Position numbers and translations under genes: made by a program
The notes under the pieces: generated by a model
Database searches by the model: none
Seen by the model: only the letters and a program-made list of their open reading frames with translations
What the model was told of the DNA's origin: nothing
Shown here: piece by piece, positions 51,722 through 62,385 of the stretch
Numbering within the stretch: position 1 is the first letter of the stretch
Layout of the letters: each line of letters starts with the position of its first letter
Assembly: GCF_017948405.1 (NCBI RefSeq)
Contig: NZ_CP072844.1
Coordinates: forward strand, 2,852,001 to 2,916,000
Source of the DNA: Psychrosphaera aestuarii
GTDB taxonomy: Bacteria > Pseudomonadota > Gammaproteobacteria > Enterobacterales > Alteromonadaceae
Length of the DNA stretch: 64,000 nt
Direction: 5' to 3'

Positions 51722-53413
51722 ATGCTATCTAACAGTCTATATGCCCTGCGCAAACGATTAGCGATTCCTCAAACAAGTATACAACTTAGTATTCTAGGCT
51801 TGTTGGGCGGCATCGCAGCGGCATTACTCATCGTGGTGTTTCGCTTGGCCATTGAGTTCATTCAACAAACCTTCTCTACCGGAGGCGGCTTTGACGACCT
51901 ACTAGACTATATTTTACCTACCTTACCTATTTTTGCTGCCATATTAATTGCTATTTTTGCCGACTTTACAGGGTATAAACACTATCGCTTAGGCATTCCT
52001 TTTGTTTTACACCGTATTAAAGCACATTATGGGAACATGCCATTTTGGAACACTGCTAACCAATTTGTCGGTGGTATTCTAGCGTTATCAAGTGGCTTTT
52101 CAGTCGGTCGAGAAGGCCCGTCTGTTCATATTGGCGCTACTGGTGCGAGTTACTTTGGCCGATGGCTACGACTACCTCATAACGCCGTTCGTACACTCAC
52201 CGCTTGTGGAATCGCAGCGGGTATTTCAGCATCGTTTAACACCCCCCTTGCCGCGGTCATCTTTGTTATGGAAGTGGTGCTTCGAGAATACAAAATTCAT
52301 ATCTTTATCCCTGTCATGCTAGCGTCATCGGCAGGATCTATTATTACCCAATTTGTGTTTGGCCAGCATATCGAGTTTGCGCAACTGACTGTGTTTACCT
52401 TACCTGGCAGTCACTACCCTTGGTTAATACTATTAGGCATAACGTTAGGAATCAGTGCTTATATCTTTAATACTAACTTAATGCGCATCATTCGTACTTT
52501 CCGGTACGTAAATATGTTTCCGCGGCTGTTATTGGCTGGTGTACTTACAGCTATTGTCGGTTATTTTGTGCCAGAAGCCTTAGGTGACGGAACTAGCGCA
52601 ATTAACCAGGCAATGATTTCACCAACCAACTTAGAATTATTGATTATCTTATTAGTATCTAAATTGTTTTTAACATTAGTTGCGATTGGACTCGGTGTTC
52701 CCGGCGGTATTATCGGTCCTGTTTTTGGGTTAGGCGTGTTAATAGGTCTTATTGTTGCTAACTTAGTGTTGCTCATCGATCCAAGTACCCACTTTATGGG
52801 CACGTACGCAGTATTAGGCATGTCTGGGTTAATGGCGGCGAGTTTACATGCTCCGCTTGCAGCATTAGTGGCGGTCGTAGAGCTCACTAACAATCCGGCG
52901 GCGATTACACCTGCAATTATCGTTATTGCAAGTGCCTATATCACAAGCTCGCAAGGGTTAAAAAATCGTTCTATTTTCCTTCAGCAGTTGGACTTCCAAG
53001 GTTTGATGTATCAAACGCCACCTGCGACTACGGTGTTGGAAAAAATTGGTGTGCTTGCGGAAATGGACACTAATTTAAAATTAATTAATTACGTTACCGA
53101 GCAAGATGTCCGTTTTCACTTGAACGACAAACAGCCCGAGCAATGGTTAATTGTTGCAATGAAACACGACTTAGGCGTGGACTATTCTTTAGCTGAATTT
53201 GATACAAGTTACTCTCGAAATAACGACAAAGTTAAATATACGCCACTACTAACAATCGATACCCGCTCAACGATGGCCCATGTTTGGGAACTTATTAAAG
53301 ATCAGCGCGATGGAGCGACTCTGATAACCAGCACCAGTGGTGAAAAAATTGTTGGTATAGTCACTTGGGAGCAACTTCGCACAATATTAATGAACAGGAA
53401 CGCATTATTATGA
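51722..53413 (+). CDS. ClC-family chloride channel/transporter with C-terminal CBS region
   Basis: A 563-aa protein with the ClC fold: LGIPF (about 90-94, variant of GSGIP), SVGREGPSVHIGA with the gating glutamate Glu131, GVPGGIIGPVFGLG (GxFxP-type motif), and a C-terminal soluble part (about 440-563) with CBS-like sequence. Retention of the gating Glu is compatible with proton/chloride exchange. Its stop overlaps the start of the HemJ-like gene by 4 bp. Confidence 0.92.
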   Translation: MLSNSLYALRKRLAIPQTSIQLSILGLLGGIAAALLIVVFRLAIEFIQQTFSTGGGFDDLLDYILPTLPIFAAILIAIFADFTGYKHYRLGIPFVLHRIKAHYGNMPFWNTANQFVGGILALSSGFSVGREGPSVHIGATGASYFGRWLRLPHNAVRTLTACGIAAGISASFNTPLAAVIFVMEVVLREYKIHIFIPVMLASSAGSIITQFVFGQHIEFAQLTVFTLPGSHYPWLILLGITLGISAYIFNTNLMRIIRTFRYVNMFPRLLLAGVLTAIVGYFVPEALGDGTSAINQAMISPTNLELLIILLVSKLFLTLVAIGLGVPGGIIGPVFGLGVLIGLIVANLVLLIDPSTHFMGTYAVLGMSGLMAASLHAPLAALVAVVELTNNPAAITPAIIVIASAYITSSQGLKNRSIFLQQLDFQGLMYQTPPATTVLEKIGVLAEMDTNLKLINYVTEQDVRFHLNDKQPEQWLIVAMKHDLGVDYSLAEFDTSYSRNNDKVKYTPLLTIDTRSTMAHVWELIKDQRDGATLITSTSGEKIVGIVTWEQLRTILMNRNALL

Positions 53414-53922
53414 CCTTACTTTGGTTTAAGGCTTTTCACGTTTTTTTTATGATCGCTTGGTTCGCTGGTATTTTTTATTTACCAAGGTTGTTTGTATATC
53501 ACGCCGAAAACAACGGTATAGAAAATGACATTACTGATAAGAAATCCGGTAGTGAAAGCGGCATTAGCCCTAGTAATAATTTGAACATCAACACGGCCAA
53601 GCAGCATACGTCTGACACATTAAAAGTAATGGAACGTAGGTTGCTTTATTTTGTTACGCCATTTGCAATTTTCACGTTGATATTTGGCTTGTTGCTCATC
53701 CATAGTTATGGCCTAGCTTGGTTTAAAGTGAGTCACTGGCTACATGCAAAACTGTTACTCGTTGCTATTTTATATGTGTATCACGGATATTGTTTTAAAT
53801 TGTTGCGTGACTTTAAGTACAATAAAAATACAAAGTCCGCACTTTTCTATCGTGTGTTTAATGAGATACCAGTATTAATTTTACTTGCGATAATTATCTT
53901 GGCTGTGGTTAAGCCTTTCTAA
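53410..53922 (+). CDS. hemJ: HemJ-like protoporphyrinogen IX oxidase with an inserted loop
   Basis: Oxidises protoporphyrinogen IX in heme synthesis. The protein has four helices and the conserved His-containing segments WFKAFHVFFMIAWFAGIFYLPRLFVYHA near the N-terminus and SHWLHAKLLLVAIL later. It is 170 aa where HemJ is usually about 142: roughly 30 extra Asn/Ser/Asp-rich residues sit between YHAEN and LKVMERRLLYF, in the first loop. I chose the ATG at 53410 (MTLLWFKAFH), which overlaps the ClC stop. hemL lies two genes downstream. Confidence 0.88.
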   Translation: MTLLWFKAFHVFFMIAWFAGIFYLPRLFVYHAENNGIENDITDKKSGSESGISPSNNLNINTAKQHTSDTLKVMERRLLYFVTPFAIFTLIFGLLLIHSYGLAWFKVSHWLHAKLLLVAILYVYHGYCFKLLRDFKYNKNTKSALFYRVFNEIPVLILLAIIILAVVKPF

Positions 53923-53998
53923 TTGTCGAAGTCTGGGTTGGTCTGCTAAAATTGCCTTCCAACAATGTTCCACTCTTTATGAATAGGCTATCAAGCTG

Positions 53999-55003
53999 AT
54001 GAACTTTACTGGGCAACACATTCTTTCTGTAAATCAATTTAATCGTGATGATCTACAAAATATCTTTGATATTGCGAGTCGCATGGAGCCTTACGCAAAA
54101 CGTGAATTAAGGACAAAGGTGCTGGACGGTGCAATTTTAGGAAACTTGTTTTTTGAGCCTTCAACACGTACTCGAGTGAGTTTTGGTTGTGCCTTTAACT
54201 TGTTAGGTGGTGAAGTTCGAGAAACCACAGGCATGCAAAGTTCAGCATTAGCTAAAGGTGAATCACTTTACGATACCGCACGGGTTATTAGTAGTTACAG
54301 TGATGTCATTGCGATGCGTCATCCACAAGCTGGCTCGGTTGCTGAGTTTGCTGAAGGAAGCCGAGTTCCTGTCATTAATGGTGGCGATGGTGCAAACGAG
54401 CATCCTACTCAGGCTCTGTTAGATTTGTTTACTATTCAAAAAGAGTTGGCCGCATTTGACCAAACTATCGATGGCATGCATATCGCAATGGTTGGTGATC
54501 TTAAAAACGGCAGAACCGTACACTCATTGTCAAAGCTATTGGCCATGTATAAAAACATGCATATTAGTTTAGTCTCACCAGATGCTTTATCAATGCCAAC
54601 GTATGTTATTGATAGTCTTGAGGACGCCGGTCATAAAGTGACAATTAGCGATAAGATGGAACACAATATAGATGCAGATATTGTTTACCAAACGCGTATT
54701 CAAGAAGAAAGGTTTGAGAGCCAAGACGAAGCTAATAAATACCGTGGTCAGTTCCGCCTAAACAATGAAATATATACAAAATATTGTAAGTCAAACACAG
54801 TTATCATGCATCCATTACCACGAGATTCGCGTGCTGATGCCAATGAGCTTGATAACGATTTAAACCAAAATCCAAACTTGGCGATATTTCGCCAAGCTGA
54901 TAACGGTGTTCTTATTCGAATGGCGTTATTTGCGTTAACACTGGGTGTTGCCGATAAAGTCGACAAATACCAGTGTGATGTACCTTGGGTAAGCTCTAAA
55001 TAA
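53999..55003 (+). CDS. pyrB: aspartate carbamoyltransferase, catalytic subunit
   Basis: Joins carbamoyl phosphate and aspartate in pyrimidine synthesis. The 334-aa protein has the carbamoyl-phosphate loop FFEPSTRTR (Ser55-Arg59 region), HPTQALLD near 133 and HPLPRDSRADANEL near 272. It is about 20 residues longer than E. coli PyrB, and no regulatory subunit gene pyrI follows. Allosteric control of the E. coli kind may be absent or encoded elsewhere. Confidence 0.95.
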   Translation: MNFTGQHILSVNQFNRDDLQNIFDIASRMEPYAKRELRTKVLDGAILGNLFFEPSTRTRVSFGCAFNLLGGEVRETTGMQSSALAKGESLYDTARVISSYSDVIAMRHPQAGSVAEFAEGSRVPVINGGDGANEHPTQALLDLFTIQKELAAFDQTIDGMHIAMVGDLKNGRTVHSLSKLLAMYKNMHISLVSPDALSMPTYVIDSLEDAGHKVTISDKMEHNIDADIVYQTRIQEERFESQDEANKYRGQFRLNNEIYTKYCKSNTVIMHPLPRDSRADANELDNDLNQNPNLAIFRQADNGVLIRMALFALTLGVADKVDKYQCDVPWVSSK

Positions 55004-55027
55004 ATTAATATAGGTAACTAACGTTTT

Positions 55028-56317
55028 ATGACTAAATCAGCAGATCTTTTTGCACAAGCTAAACAACATATCCCTGGCGGCGTTAATTCTCCGGTTCGTG
55101 CATTTAATGGCGTAGGTGGAACACCGATCTTTTTTGAAAAAGCAGACGGTGCAATTGCTTATGATGTCGACGGTAAAGCTTATATTGATTATGTCGGTTC
55201 TTGGGGCCCTATGATTCTTGGCCACAACCATCCCGCTATAAAAGACGCAGTAATCGCTGCAGTTCAAAACGGCCTAAGCTTTGGTGCGCCCACTGAAATA
55301 GAAGTAACCATGGCGGAAAAAATTACTGAATTCCTTCCGTCAATCGAACGTGTACGTATGGTTAATTCAGGTACTGAAGCCACGATGAGTGCAATTCGTT
55401 TGGCTCGTGGTTATACAGGTAAAAATAAGTTACTCAAGTTTGAAGGTTGTTATCACGGCCATGCTGACTCGTTGTTAGTAAAAGCAGGTTCGGGTCTTTT
55501 AACGATGGGAGTTCCTAGCTCACCAGGTATTCCTGCCGATGTTGCTGCTCACACAATTACAGCAGAGTTTAACAACTTAGACTCAGTTCGAGAGTTATGT
55601 AAACAATATAGCGATGATATTGCTTGTATTATTGTTGAACCTGTCGCGGGCAACATGAATTGTATTCCTCCGGTACCAGGCTTTCTTGAAGGCCTTAGAG
55701 AAATTTGTGATGAGTACAATGCCGTACTTATTTTTGATGAAGTGATGACAGGTTTTCGTGTGCACAAAGGCAGCGCTCAAGGTTTATATAATGTAGAGCC
55801 TGATCTTACAACATTAGGCAAGGTCATCGGTGGTGGCATGCCTGTTGGCGCATTTGGTGGTAAAAAAGAAGTCATGGCGCACCTAGCGCCAGAAGGTCCT
55901 GTGTATCAAGCGGGTACATTATCTGGTAACCCAGTGGCGATGGCTGCGGGTTTAGCTGCATTAGCGGAATTGGAAAAAGATGGTTTTCATGAACAATTAA
56001 CTGCGCAAACCGCCTATTTACTTGAAGGTGTTGAGGCAGAAGCTAAAAAACATGGCATTCCAGTCGCCACTGCACAAGCTGGTGGCATGTTTGGCATCTT
56101 CTTTACAGATGCGCCAAAGGTCACAACGTTTGCACAAGTTTGTGAGTGTGATGGTGAGCGATTTAAGAAGTTCTTCCATTTATGTCTCGACCGTGGTGTT
56201 TATCTGGCACCATCTGCATTTGAAGCCGGTTTTGTTTCTATTAAACATGACCGCCCGATGTTAGACAAAACAATCTCCGTTATAGGCGAGGCATTCGCTG
56301 AGTTGGCCAAGGACTAA
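55028..56317 (+). CDS. hemL: glutamate-1-semialdehyde 2,1-aminomutase
   Basis: Forms 5-aminolevulinate in the C5 pathway of heme synthesis. The 429-aa class III aminotransferase-fold protein has [15 protein letters not shown] near the start, the cofactor-contact segment [26 protein letters not shown], and the PLP lysine Lys265 in [15 protein letters not shown]. It lies 25 bp after pyrB on the same strand. Confidence 0.98.
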   Translation: MTKSADLFAQAKQHIPGGVNSPVRAFNGVGGTPIFFEKADGAIAYDVDGKAYIDYVGSWGPMILGHNHPAIKDAVIAAVQNGLSFGAPTEIEVTMAEKITEFLPSIERVRMVNSGTEATMSAIRLARGYTGKNKLLKFEGCYHGHADSLLVKAGSGLLTMGVPSSPGIPADVAAHTITAEFNNLDSVRELCKQYSDDIACIIVEPVAGNMNCIPPVPGFLEGLREICDEYNAVLIFDEVMTGFRVHKGSAQGLYNVEPDLTTLGKVIGGGMPVGAFGGKKEVMAHLAPEGPVYQAGTLSGNPVAMAAGLAALAELEKDGFHEQLTAQTAYLLEGVEAEAKKHGIPVATAQAGGMFGIFFTDAPKVTTFAQVCECDGERFKKFFHLCLDRGVYLAPSAFEAGFVSIKHDRPMLDKTISVIGEAFAELAKD

Positions 56318-56341
56318 CGTCTACAAAGTCGATACATAATA

Positions 56342-56366
56342 AAAAAGCCACTTAATGTGGCTTTTT
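56342..56366. terminator. bidirectional terminator between hemL and mrcB
   Basis: A perfect 10-bp stem (56342-56351 with 56357-56366) with T-runs in both directions serves the convergent genes. The right edge abuts the mrcB stop codon. Confidence 0.9.
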
Positions 56367-58631
56367 TTATAACCAATCAAACAATGATGGGCAGTCCTTT
56401 ATTTTGGTGATTTTGTCTACTCTAATAGGCAGTTGAATATGCTCTCCGCATTCACCCGACAATATCGAGCCTGTTGATTTTTCTACGTAACGTAACTCAA
56501 CATTATTAGGCTTTGGCTTATTAACCGATTCTGGAATGCGAGCTTGCTGTAATTGGCTAAATACAAATAGGGCGCCTTGGCTACCTGTTAGATTAATTGG
56601 CGAATTATCGTCTTTACCTACCCAAACACTGGTCACTTTATTTTGATCAAATCCGACAAACCAACTGTCTCTTAAATCATCAGTGGTTCCCGTCTTTCCA
56701 CCAAATTGAATGCCTTTATGCTCATTCGCTAAACGCTTTGCCGTACCCACTTTTGTAACCTGTGTTAGTGCATACGCCAGTTCATAACTGGTGGCGTAAT
56801 CAAATATAATTTGGCTATCTAAGTTACTCGTTAATAACTTAATGCCATTATTATCAGTCACATGCGTAATTGCCTGAACGGGAAATTTTTGTCCGAAGTT
56901 TGCAATTGGCTGGAACACTTCAGCGACCTGCAATGGCGACATTGGCAGTGCGCCTAATAACAACGATGGGTATTTATTGATTTGTTGATCAACACCCATT
57001 TTGCGCAGTGTGCTAATCACAGACGTTAACCCAACATCCATGCCTAAGTGAACTGTTGGCAAGTTTAGTGACTGACTTAACGCATCAAACAATAGCACCT
57101 CGCCCCTTAATTTTTTATCATAATTGGTTGGCTCCCAACGTTTGCCTTGATTACTCTGCATCGATATTTTTTCGTCCGGCAACAGGGTCCCTAAATGATA
57201 GTCTGGTTCATCAAGAGCAGTAAGGTAAACGGCGGGTTTTACTAACGAACCTATGTTTCGTTGGGAATCAAGCGCCCTATTAAATCCACCAGCTGTATTA
57301 TTCTTATCTCCGACCAAAGCGCTAATAGTGCCATTTTCTAAACTAATAGAAACAATCGCACCGTTTAGATCTTTTTGTTTATATCCAGACTCCAACTGCT
57401 TAATGCTTTGTGCAAATAGTCTTTCGTATCTTGTTTGTAAAAGAGGGTCTAAACCAGTAAATACCATCAATCCGCTATTCAAAGGTGCGACAACATCTAA
57501 TGTTTTTAGCTCTCGTTCAACTTGTTGTAAGTAGGATGGGAAGCGCGTGCGATATTTGCTTTTGTTCACCGTTAAGGCAAGTGGTTGGTTTACATACCAT
57601 TGATAATCATCCTTTGAAATAACATTATCGGATACCATCAACTGAAGTACTAAGTCGCGTCGTTCTTGCGCGCGTTGCTTGTGACGAATTGGGTTGTAAT
57701 AAGAGGGGCCTTTTACAATGGCGACTAGTAACGCAAATTTTTCAGGTGTTAAATCGGCTAGCCTTTGATTAAAGTAAAATTTACTAGCTAAGGCAAAACC
57801 GTGTACACCTCGACTGCCATTTTGACCAAGATAAATCTCATTAAAGTAAGCCTCTAATATTGCGTCTTTGCTATATCGATAATCAAGAATCAAGGCAATA
57901 ATAGCTTCTTTAAACTTTCTAAAGTAAGACTTACGATTGTCGTTAAGTAGGAGGTTTTTTGCTAATTGTTGTGTAATGGTGCTGCCGCCTTGAACCTTTC
58001 TGCCGGCAGAGATATTGGCAAATAAGGCTCTAACAATCGCTAATGGTGCAACGCCATGGTGATGATAGAAGTTTTTATCCTCTACTACCAACAACGCATC
58101 AATCATCCATTCGGGAATGGTTGAAAGATCTAAAATCTCTCGGTCTTCATTACTATCAGTGGCTTGTCTCGAGATTAACAATGGCTCTAAATAAGTGATC
58201 GACTGCGGTAGCCATTGCCCATCCTTAAAACTCTCAACCGCGGCTACTCTATTTTGTTGAAAACCAATCCGTATTTTTTGCGGTGCAATCAAACCATCAA
58301 AACCAATATAACTTCGACGATAAATCTCGATAAAAGACTGTTTAATCGTAAATTGGCCTGGAGAGTCGGGTTGAGGAGCTGACTTATAGTTTAATAATTT
58401 GAGTTCGTCGATAACTTCTTGTTTAGGCAAGAATTTGTGACTGTAAATTGATAAAGGTCTGGCAAATACCTGAACAGGTGTATCCCACTTTTGGCCTGCC
58501 ATGCGCTTTTGCACCCACGCATCCATATACAAGGTATAAAATGCCAAACAGACACAAATGAAGATCACTACCTTTAGAACTCGGTAACTGCCTGATTTTA
58601 ATACTTGATTCGGATCTACATCTTGACTCAT
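56367..58631 (-). CDS. mrcB: penicillin-binding protein 1B
   Basis: Bifunctional peptidoglycan synthase. The 754-aa protein has a transmembrane anchor (about 17-36), a UB2H-like region (about 60-130), the GT51 domain with catalytic Glu in VVEDKNFYHHHG near residue 186, and a transpeptidase domain with GSLVK and KTGTT. Both class A synthases, PBP1A and PBP1B, are thus in this window. It follows hrpB by 87 bp. Confidence 0.95.
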   Translation of the reverse strand: MSQDVDPNQVLKSGSYRVLKVVIFICVCLAFYTLYMDAWVQKRMAGQKWDTPVQVFARPLSIYSHKFLPKQEVIDELKLLNYKSAPQPDSPGQFTIKQSFIEIYRRSYIGFDGLIAPQKIRIGFQQNRVAAVESFKDGQWLPQSITYLEPLLISRQATDSNEDREILDLSTIPEWMIDALLVVEDKNFYHHHGVAPLAIVRALFANISAGRKVQGGSTITQQLAKNLLLNDNRKSYFRKFKEAIIALILDYRYSKDAILEAYFNEIYLGQNGSRGVHGFALASKFYFNQRLADLTPEKFALLVAIVKGPSYYNPIRHKQRAQERRDLVLQLMVSDNVISKDDYQWYVNQPLALTVNKSKYRTRFPSYLQQVERELKTLDVVAPLNSGLMVFTGLDPLLQTRYERLFAQSIKQLESGYKQKDLNGAIVSISLENGTISALVGDKNNTAGGFNRALDSQRNIGSLVKPAVYLTALDEPDYHLGTLLPDEKISMQSNQGKRWEPTNYDKKLRGEVLLFDALSQSLNLPTVHLGMDVGLTSVISTLRKMGVDQQINKYPSLLLGALPMSPLQVAEVFQPIANFGQKFPVQAITHVTDNNGIKLLTSNLDSQIIFDYATSYELAYALTQVTKVGTAKRLANEHKGIQFGGKTGTTDDLRDSWFVGFDQNKVTSVWVGKDDNSPINLTGSQGALFVFSQLQQARIPESVNKPKPNNVELRYVEKSTGSILSGECGEHIQLPIRVDKITKIKDCPSLFDWL

Positions 58632-58718
58632 ATAATTGCTTAATCTTTCTTTAATTTATTGAACTACTAGCATTAAACTATCAATTTTAACCTTACCTTT
58701 TCGCTCTAATTAAAGAAA

Positions 58719-61232
58719 CTACTTAGCAGACATTTTTTTCTTCAATGAATGACCCGGCGTTTCGGTTTGAGGCGAATCCGGCCAGCGGTGTTTTGGATAG
58801 CGACCTTTCATTTCTTTTTTCACCTCGACATAGGCGTTGCTCCAAAAATGCGCTAAGTCTTGCGTTAGCTGAATCGCGCGACGAGCTGGCGAAAGCAATT
58901 CTATTAACAATGGTACTTTACCGTTGCAAATGGCTGGCGACGTCGGCTCACCGAACATCTCTTGAAGTCGAACCGATATTTTCGGTGGCGTAACCGTGTA
59001 GTCTATTTTGGCTTTAGTCCCTGCCGGCGTTTCGTAATGGCTTGGGCAGTACTCCTTTAGTACTTGTTGTTGACTCCAATCAAGCGTGCTATTGAGCATA
59101 GCTATTACATCTAATTTTTGTAAATGAGCTAAACTTCGAACGTTGTTCAAATAAGGCGTTAACCATGCTGATTTTGTATGCTTTAGTGTCAATTCGTTAA
59201 TCGCAGGCCAAGTGTCAGGCAGACATTGTTGCATCAACGTCATCTTGACTAACCACTCGTTGATTTTTGCCTGTTCATTGCCAAAACTAGCCAAGCCATG
59301 TTGATCAAAATAATCTAACCACACTTGTTGCCACTGTTCTGCGTCAAGATTTACTTTTATTGGCGTTTGCTCAATAACCAGCTCACCTATTTTTACTTCA
59401 TCAACGGCTGCTGGCGCTCGCTTTTGTTCAGACCAATATACTCGCTGTTTGCGTTCAACTAGACTTGCTAAATACTGCTCTATTTGCGATTTCGATAACT
59501 CTGCATAGTGGCGAACATAATGGCCATATTGGCTAGCGCTAAAATCAATCACAACAATAAATTCACTATTACTTGGTATATTTGAATGATGAAACTCGAC
59601 GGCTCCACCATTGCTCATTTTCCATCGTTTACTTGTCTTTTTTGCAATGCGATCTGGAAAAGCATGCGCCAACAAAATCCCAAAAAGGTCGCTGTCGATG
59701 AGATTATTTTTCTGCCAATCACTTTCAGTCTGTAACGACAATGTACTTATGAACTTTCGAAACTGATGCTGGATTTTTTTTGGCATTTTTTGTGGTAGAT
59801 TTTGAGGCTGCAACGGCAACTCGCTAATGTTGGAAGGGACGCTTATTTGAGCTTCATTTAAACCTACTTCTAACCATGCTGCTAAATAACATGCATTAAT
59901 TGCAAACACGTTATCAAGACTTACTGCATAACTAAGTAACCGAGTTAATCTAAGATCAGTGCCGAATTGCTGATATTGCTCACACAAACCGGTACTCTGT
60001 AACCTGTTATTGCGCTTTTCTAAGTATTGTAGGCCTAATAACTTTTTTTCAGCGGCGCCTATCGAACTATAATCGGGTTTAGTTGCCCAAAATAACTCGT
60101 CAAATTCAGCGCCCCAAATAGTGACCTCTAATAACAATTGAGATAAATCACTTCTCTCTATTTCCGCAGTATCAAACTGGACTTTTCTTCGCCAATGCTC
60201 TTCACTACCTAATCGATAACACACTCCAGCCCTTAATCTACCGGCGCGGCCTGCTCGCTGTGTTGCTGACGCCTTTGATATGGATTGGTTAACAAGAGTA
60301 TCTGCATTTACTCTTGGTTGGTAAATGTTTACTTTCTCTTGACCACTATCTACTACTACATCAATACCTTCTATGGTTAAACTTGTTTGGGCAATATTTG
60401 TTGCTAATACTATCTTTCGCCGCCCAGCAATTGCGGGCGCTATTGCTTTAACCTGATCGCTCATCGACAAGCCGCCATATAGCGGAAAAATATCGGTATC
60501 CTTTGGTATAGTTCCGTTGAGCTTAGCGTTTACCCGGTTAATATCTGCAATACCTGGTAAAAATACAAGTATCGAGCTCTGCTCATCCATTAAGGCCTGT
60601 TTTATAGCGGAAACAACATTATCAATTGTTGGTATTAACTCACTAGGCACATATCTATATTCGATGGGAAACTGACGCCCCTGTGCACTAATGACGCTGG
60701 CTTCTAGTTGTTTTGCTAGTTGTTGAGTATCTATTGTTGCGGACATGATGAGTAATGCTAAGGCCTCATTCAGCTGTTGGCTATCGATACTCAAGGCAAG
60801 TGCTAAATCAGAAGACAAAGAACGTTCGTGAAATTCATCAAAAATAATCAGACCAATATCGGTCAGCTCAGGGTCCTGTTGTAGCATTTTTACCAACACG
60901 CCATCGGTAATCACAGTTAATACTGTTTTTTCACTTGTGACATTTTCACCTCGCATTGCCAGACCAATGCGTTGTCCCACTGTTTCATTAAGTTGCGTTG
61001 CTAAAAAGTGGGCAATTTGCCGTGCTGCGACTCGACGCGGTTCCAGTATAAGAATTTGATTTTTATGGGAATAGACGCCTTGCGTATTTTGACCTTGTTG
61101 CAGTAACAATAATGGCAACCGTGTTGACTTTCCGGCACCAGGCTCTGCTTGCAACACCACTCTAGAATGGTGCTGTAAAAGCATATCTAATTCAGAAAAT
61201 ATATTATCTACCGGTAAAGCATGAAGACTCAT
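58719..61232 (-). CDS. hrpB: ATP-dependent helicase HrpB
   Basis: DEAH-type helicase of the HrpB family, of uncertain function. The 837-aa protein has Walker A GAGKST (32-37), the DEFH box (132-135), SAT motif, QRAGRAGR motif VI near residue 330, the helicase-associated domain, and the C-terminal HrpB domain. hrpB next to mrcB is the usual gammaproteobacterial arrangement. Confidence 0.96.
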   Translation of the reverse strand: MSLHALPVDNIFSELDMLLQHHSRVVLQAEPGAGKSTRLPLLLLQQGQNTQGVYSHKNQILILEPRRVAARQIAHFLATQLNETVGQRIGLAMRGENVTSEKTVLTVITDGVLVKMLQQDPELTDIGLIIFDEFHERSLSSDLALALSIDSQQLNEALALLIMSATIDTQQLAKQLEASVISAQGRQFPIEYRYVPSELIPTIDNVVSAIKQALMDEQSSILVFLPGIADINRVNAKLNGTIPKDTDIFPLYGGLSMSDQVKAIAPAIAGRRKIVLATNIAQTSLTIEGIDVVVDSGQEKVNIYQPRVNADTLVNQSISKASATQRAGRAGRLRAGVCYRLGSEEHWRRKVQFDTAEIERSDLSQLLLEVTIWGAEFDELFWATKPDYSSIGAAEKKLLGLQYLEKRNNRLQSTGLCEQYQQFGTDLRLTRLLSYAVSLDNVFAINACYLAAWLEVGLNEAQISVPSNISELPLQPQNLPQKMPKKIQHQFRKFISTLSLQTESDWQKNNLIDSDLFGILLAHAFPDRIAKKTSKRWKMSNGGAVEFHHSNIPSNSEFIVVIDFSASQYGHYVRHYAELSKSQIEQYLASLVERKQRVYWSEQKRAPAAVDEVKIGELVIEQTPIKVNLDAEQWQQVWLDYFDQHGLASFGNEQAKINEWLVKMTLMQQCLPDTWPAINELTLKHTKSAWLTPYLNNVRSLAHLQKLDVIAMLNSTLDWSQQQVLKEYCPSHYETPAGTKAKIDYTVTPPKISVRLQEMFGEPTSPAICNGKVPLLIELLSPARRAIQLTQDLAHFWSNAYVEVKKEMKGRYPKHRWPDSPQTETPGHSLKKKMSAK

Positions 61233-61313
61233 TTAAAAACTCACCACAGCAAGAAGTGAGAGCATTATATGACAAGAGTCGAGTCTTAATAAGAGCGAAT
61301 CGTCACTTCTCTT

Positions 61314-62372
61314 TTATTTAGACCAAACGCTCCTGGAAAACTGAGGTAAAGATATTGATTTCCACAATTGTTGGCAAAGAATTTCAGGTTTTGTATGGTC
61401 GCCACTGATAAGCCAATCCACCACAGGCATAGGATCGCTTGGGTAGTTAATTGCTTCATTAGCCGGTAATTCTAGCCAGCGCTCTAACTCCGACTCGTCT
61501 AAGCCCTTAATCACTGTTGCTAATCCCAAACTTCTAAGAGTTTCTGCATTAGACTCCTGCTCAAACTGGCCTTGTAATGGCTTTAATAGTAGTTTTTTTC
61601 CCGAACACAAGGCTTCACTGCTCAGCTCAAACCCCGCATTGGCGATGACACCTTTCGATCTTTCTAAATCGGATAAAAACCCTTGGCGACAGGCCACTCT
61701 ATAAGTGATGTTGTTTATCGTTTGAGCTGCACTTATGCTTGGGTGATACAACACAAACTCCTGATCTAGTTGGGTTTCCAACAATTCAACGACCTCACAA
61801 AGCTCTTCAAATGGCATGTATACCAAAACATTGTCGGACTCAGACTTATTTACGGGCTCACGCTCAATAAAGGGTGGCATAATAGATTGCCCATAGTGAA
61901 ACCAATGTACACCAAGTGCGATATCGCTCGGCGCAAAGTTTTTTAATATTTGTCGATTTAACCAGCTTAATCCTAATGATGGCACCTGATCTTTAGTAAA
62001 CACCGCTTGGTGACTAATATTAATTACTTTTTTACCTGCACGAGTTGCCGCCCATGCAGAGATCGGCTCAAAATCATTGAGTACTAAGTCGTAATCATCC
62101 ACGTTTAAAGCAACAATATCTTTGTATAATTGAAAAAGAGAAGCCTGCTTAACCGTTTTCAAATAACTAATAGAGCCATGTTCTGAGACAAAACTTAGTC
62201 CCTTATAAGTGCGATAATTACCAAACACTTCCATATCAAAATATTGCTCCTCTGGTCTTCCAGAAAAAACGTAATCTACCGTTATTCCTTTTTTGGCCAG
62301 CGCTTTTGCCATCACCCTTGCACGAGTAATATGTCCATTTCCTGTACCTTGTACGCCATATAAAATCTTCAT
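61314..62372 (-). CDS. glycosyltransferase, MJ1255/VC2487 family
   Basis: A 352-aa GT-B type protein: N-terminal MKILYGVQGTGNGHITRARV and a C-terminal nucleotide-sugar site with VIANAGFELSSEALCSGKKLLLKPL, characteristic of the MJ1255-type family related to MurG. Acceptor and sugar are unknown. I chose the ATG at 62372, preceded by AAGGAA, over an upstream start within the PAP2 end. It is probably cotranscribed with the PAP2 gene 13 bp upstream, suggesting glycolipid or lipid-carrier metabolism. Confidence 0.85.
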   Translation of the reverse strand: MKILYGVQGTGNGHITRARVMAKALAKKGITVDYVFSGRPEEQYFDMEVFGNYRTYKGLSFVSEHGSISYLKTVKQASLFQLYKDIVALNVDDYDLVLNDFEPISAWAATRAGKKVINISHQAVFTKDQVPSLGLSWLNRQILKNFAPSDIALGVHWFHYGQSIMPPFIEREPVNKSESDNVLVYMPFEELCEVVELLETQLDQEFVLYHPSISAAQTINNITYRVACRQGFLSDLERSKGVIANAGFELSSEALCSGKKLLLKPLQGQFEQESNAETLRSLGLATVIKGLDESELERWLELPANEAINYPSDPMPVVDWLISGDHTKPEILCQQLWKSISLPQFSRSVWSK

Positions 62373-62385
62373 GGTTCTATTCCTT

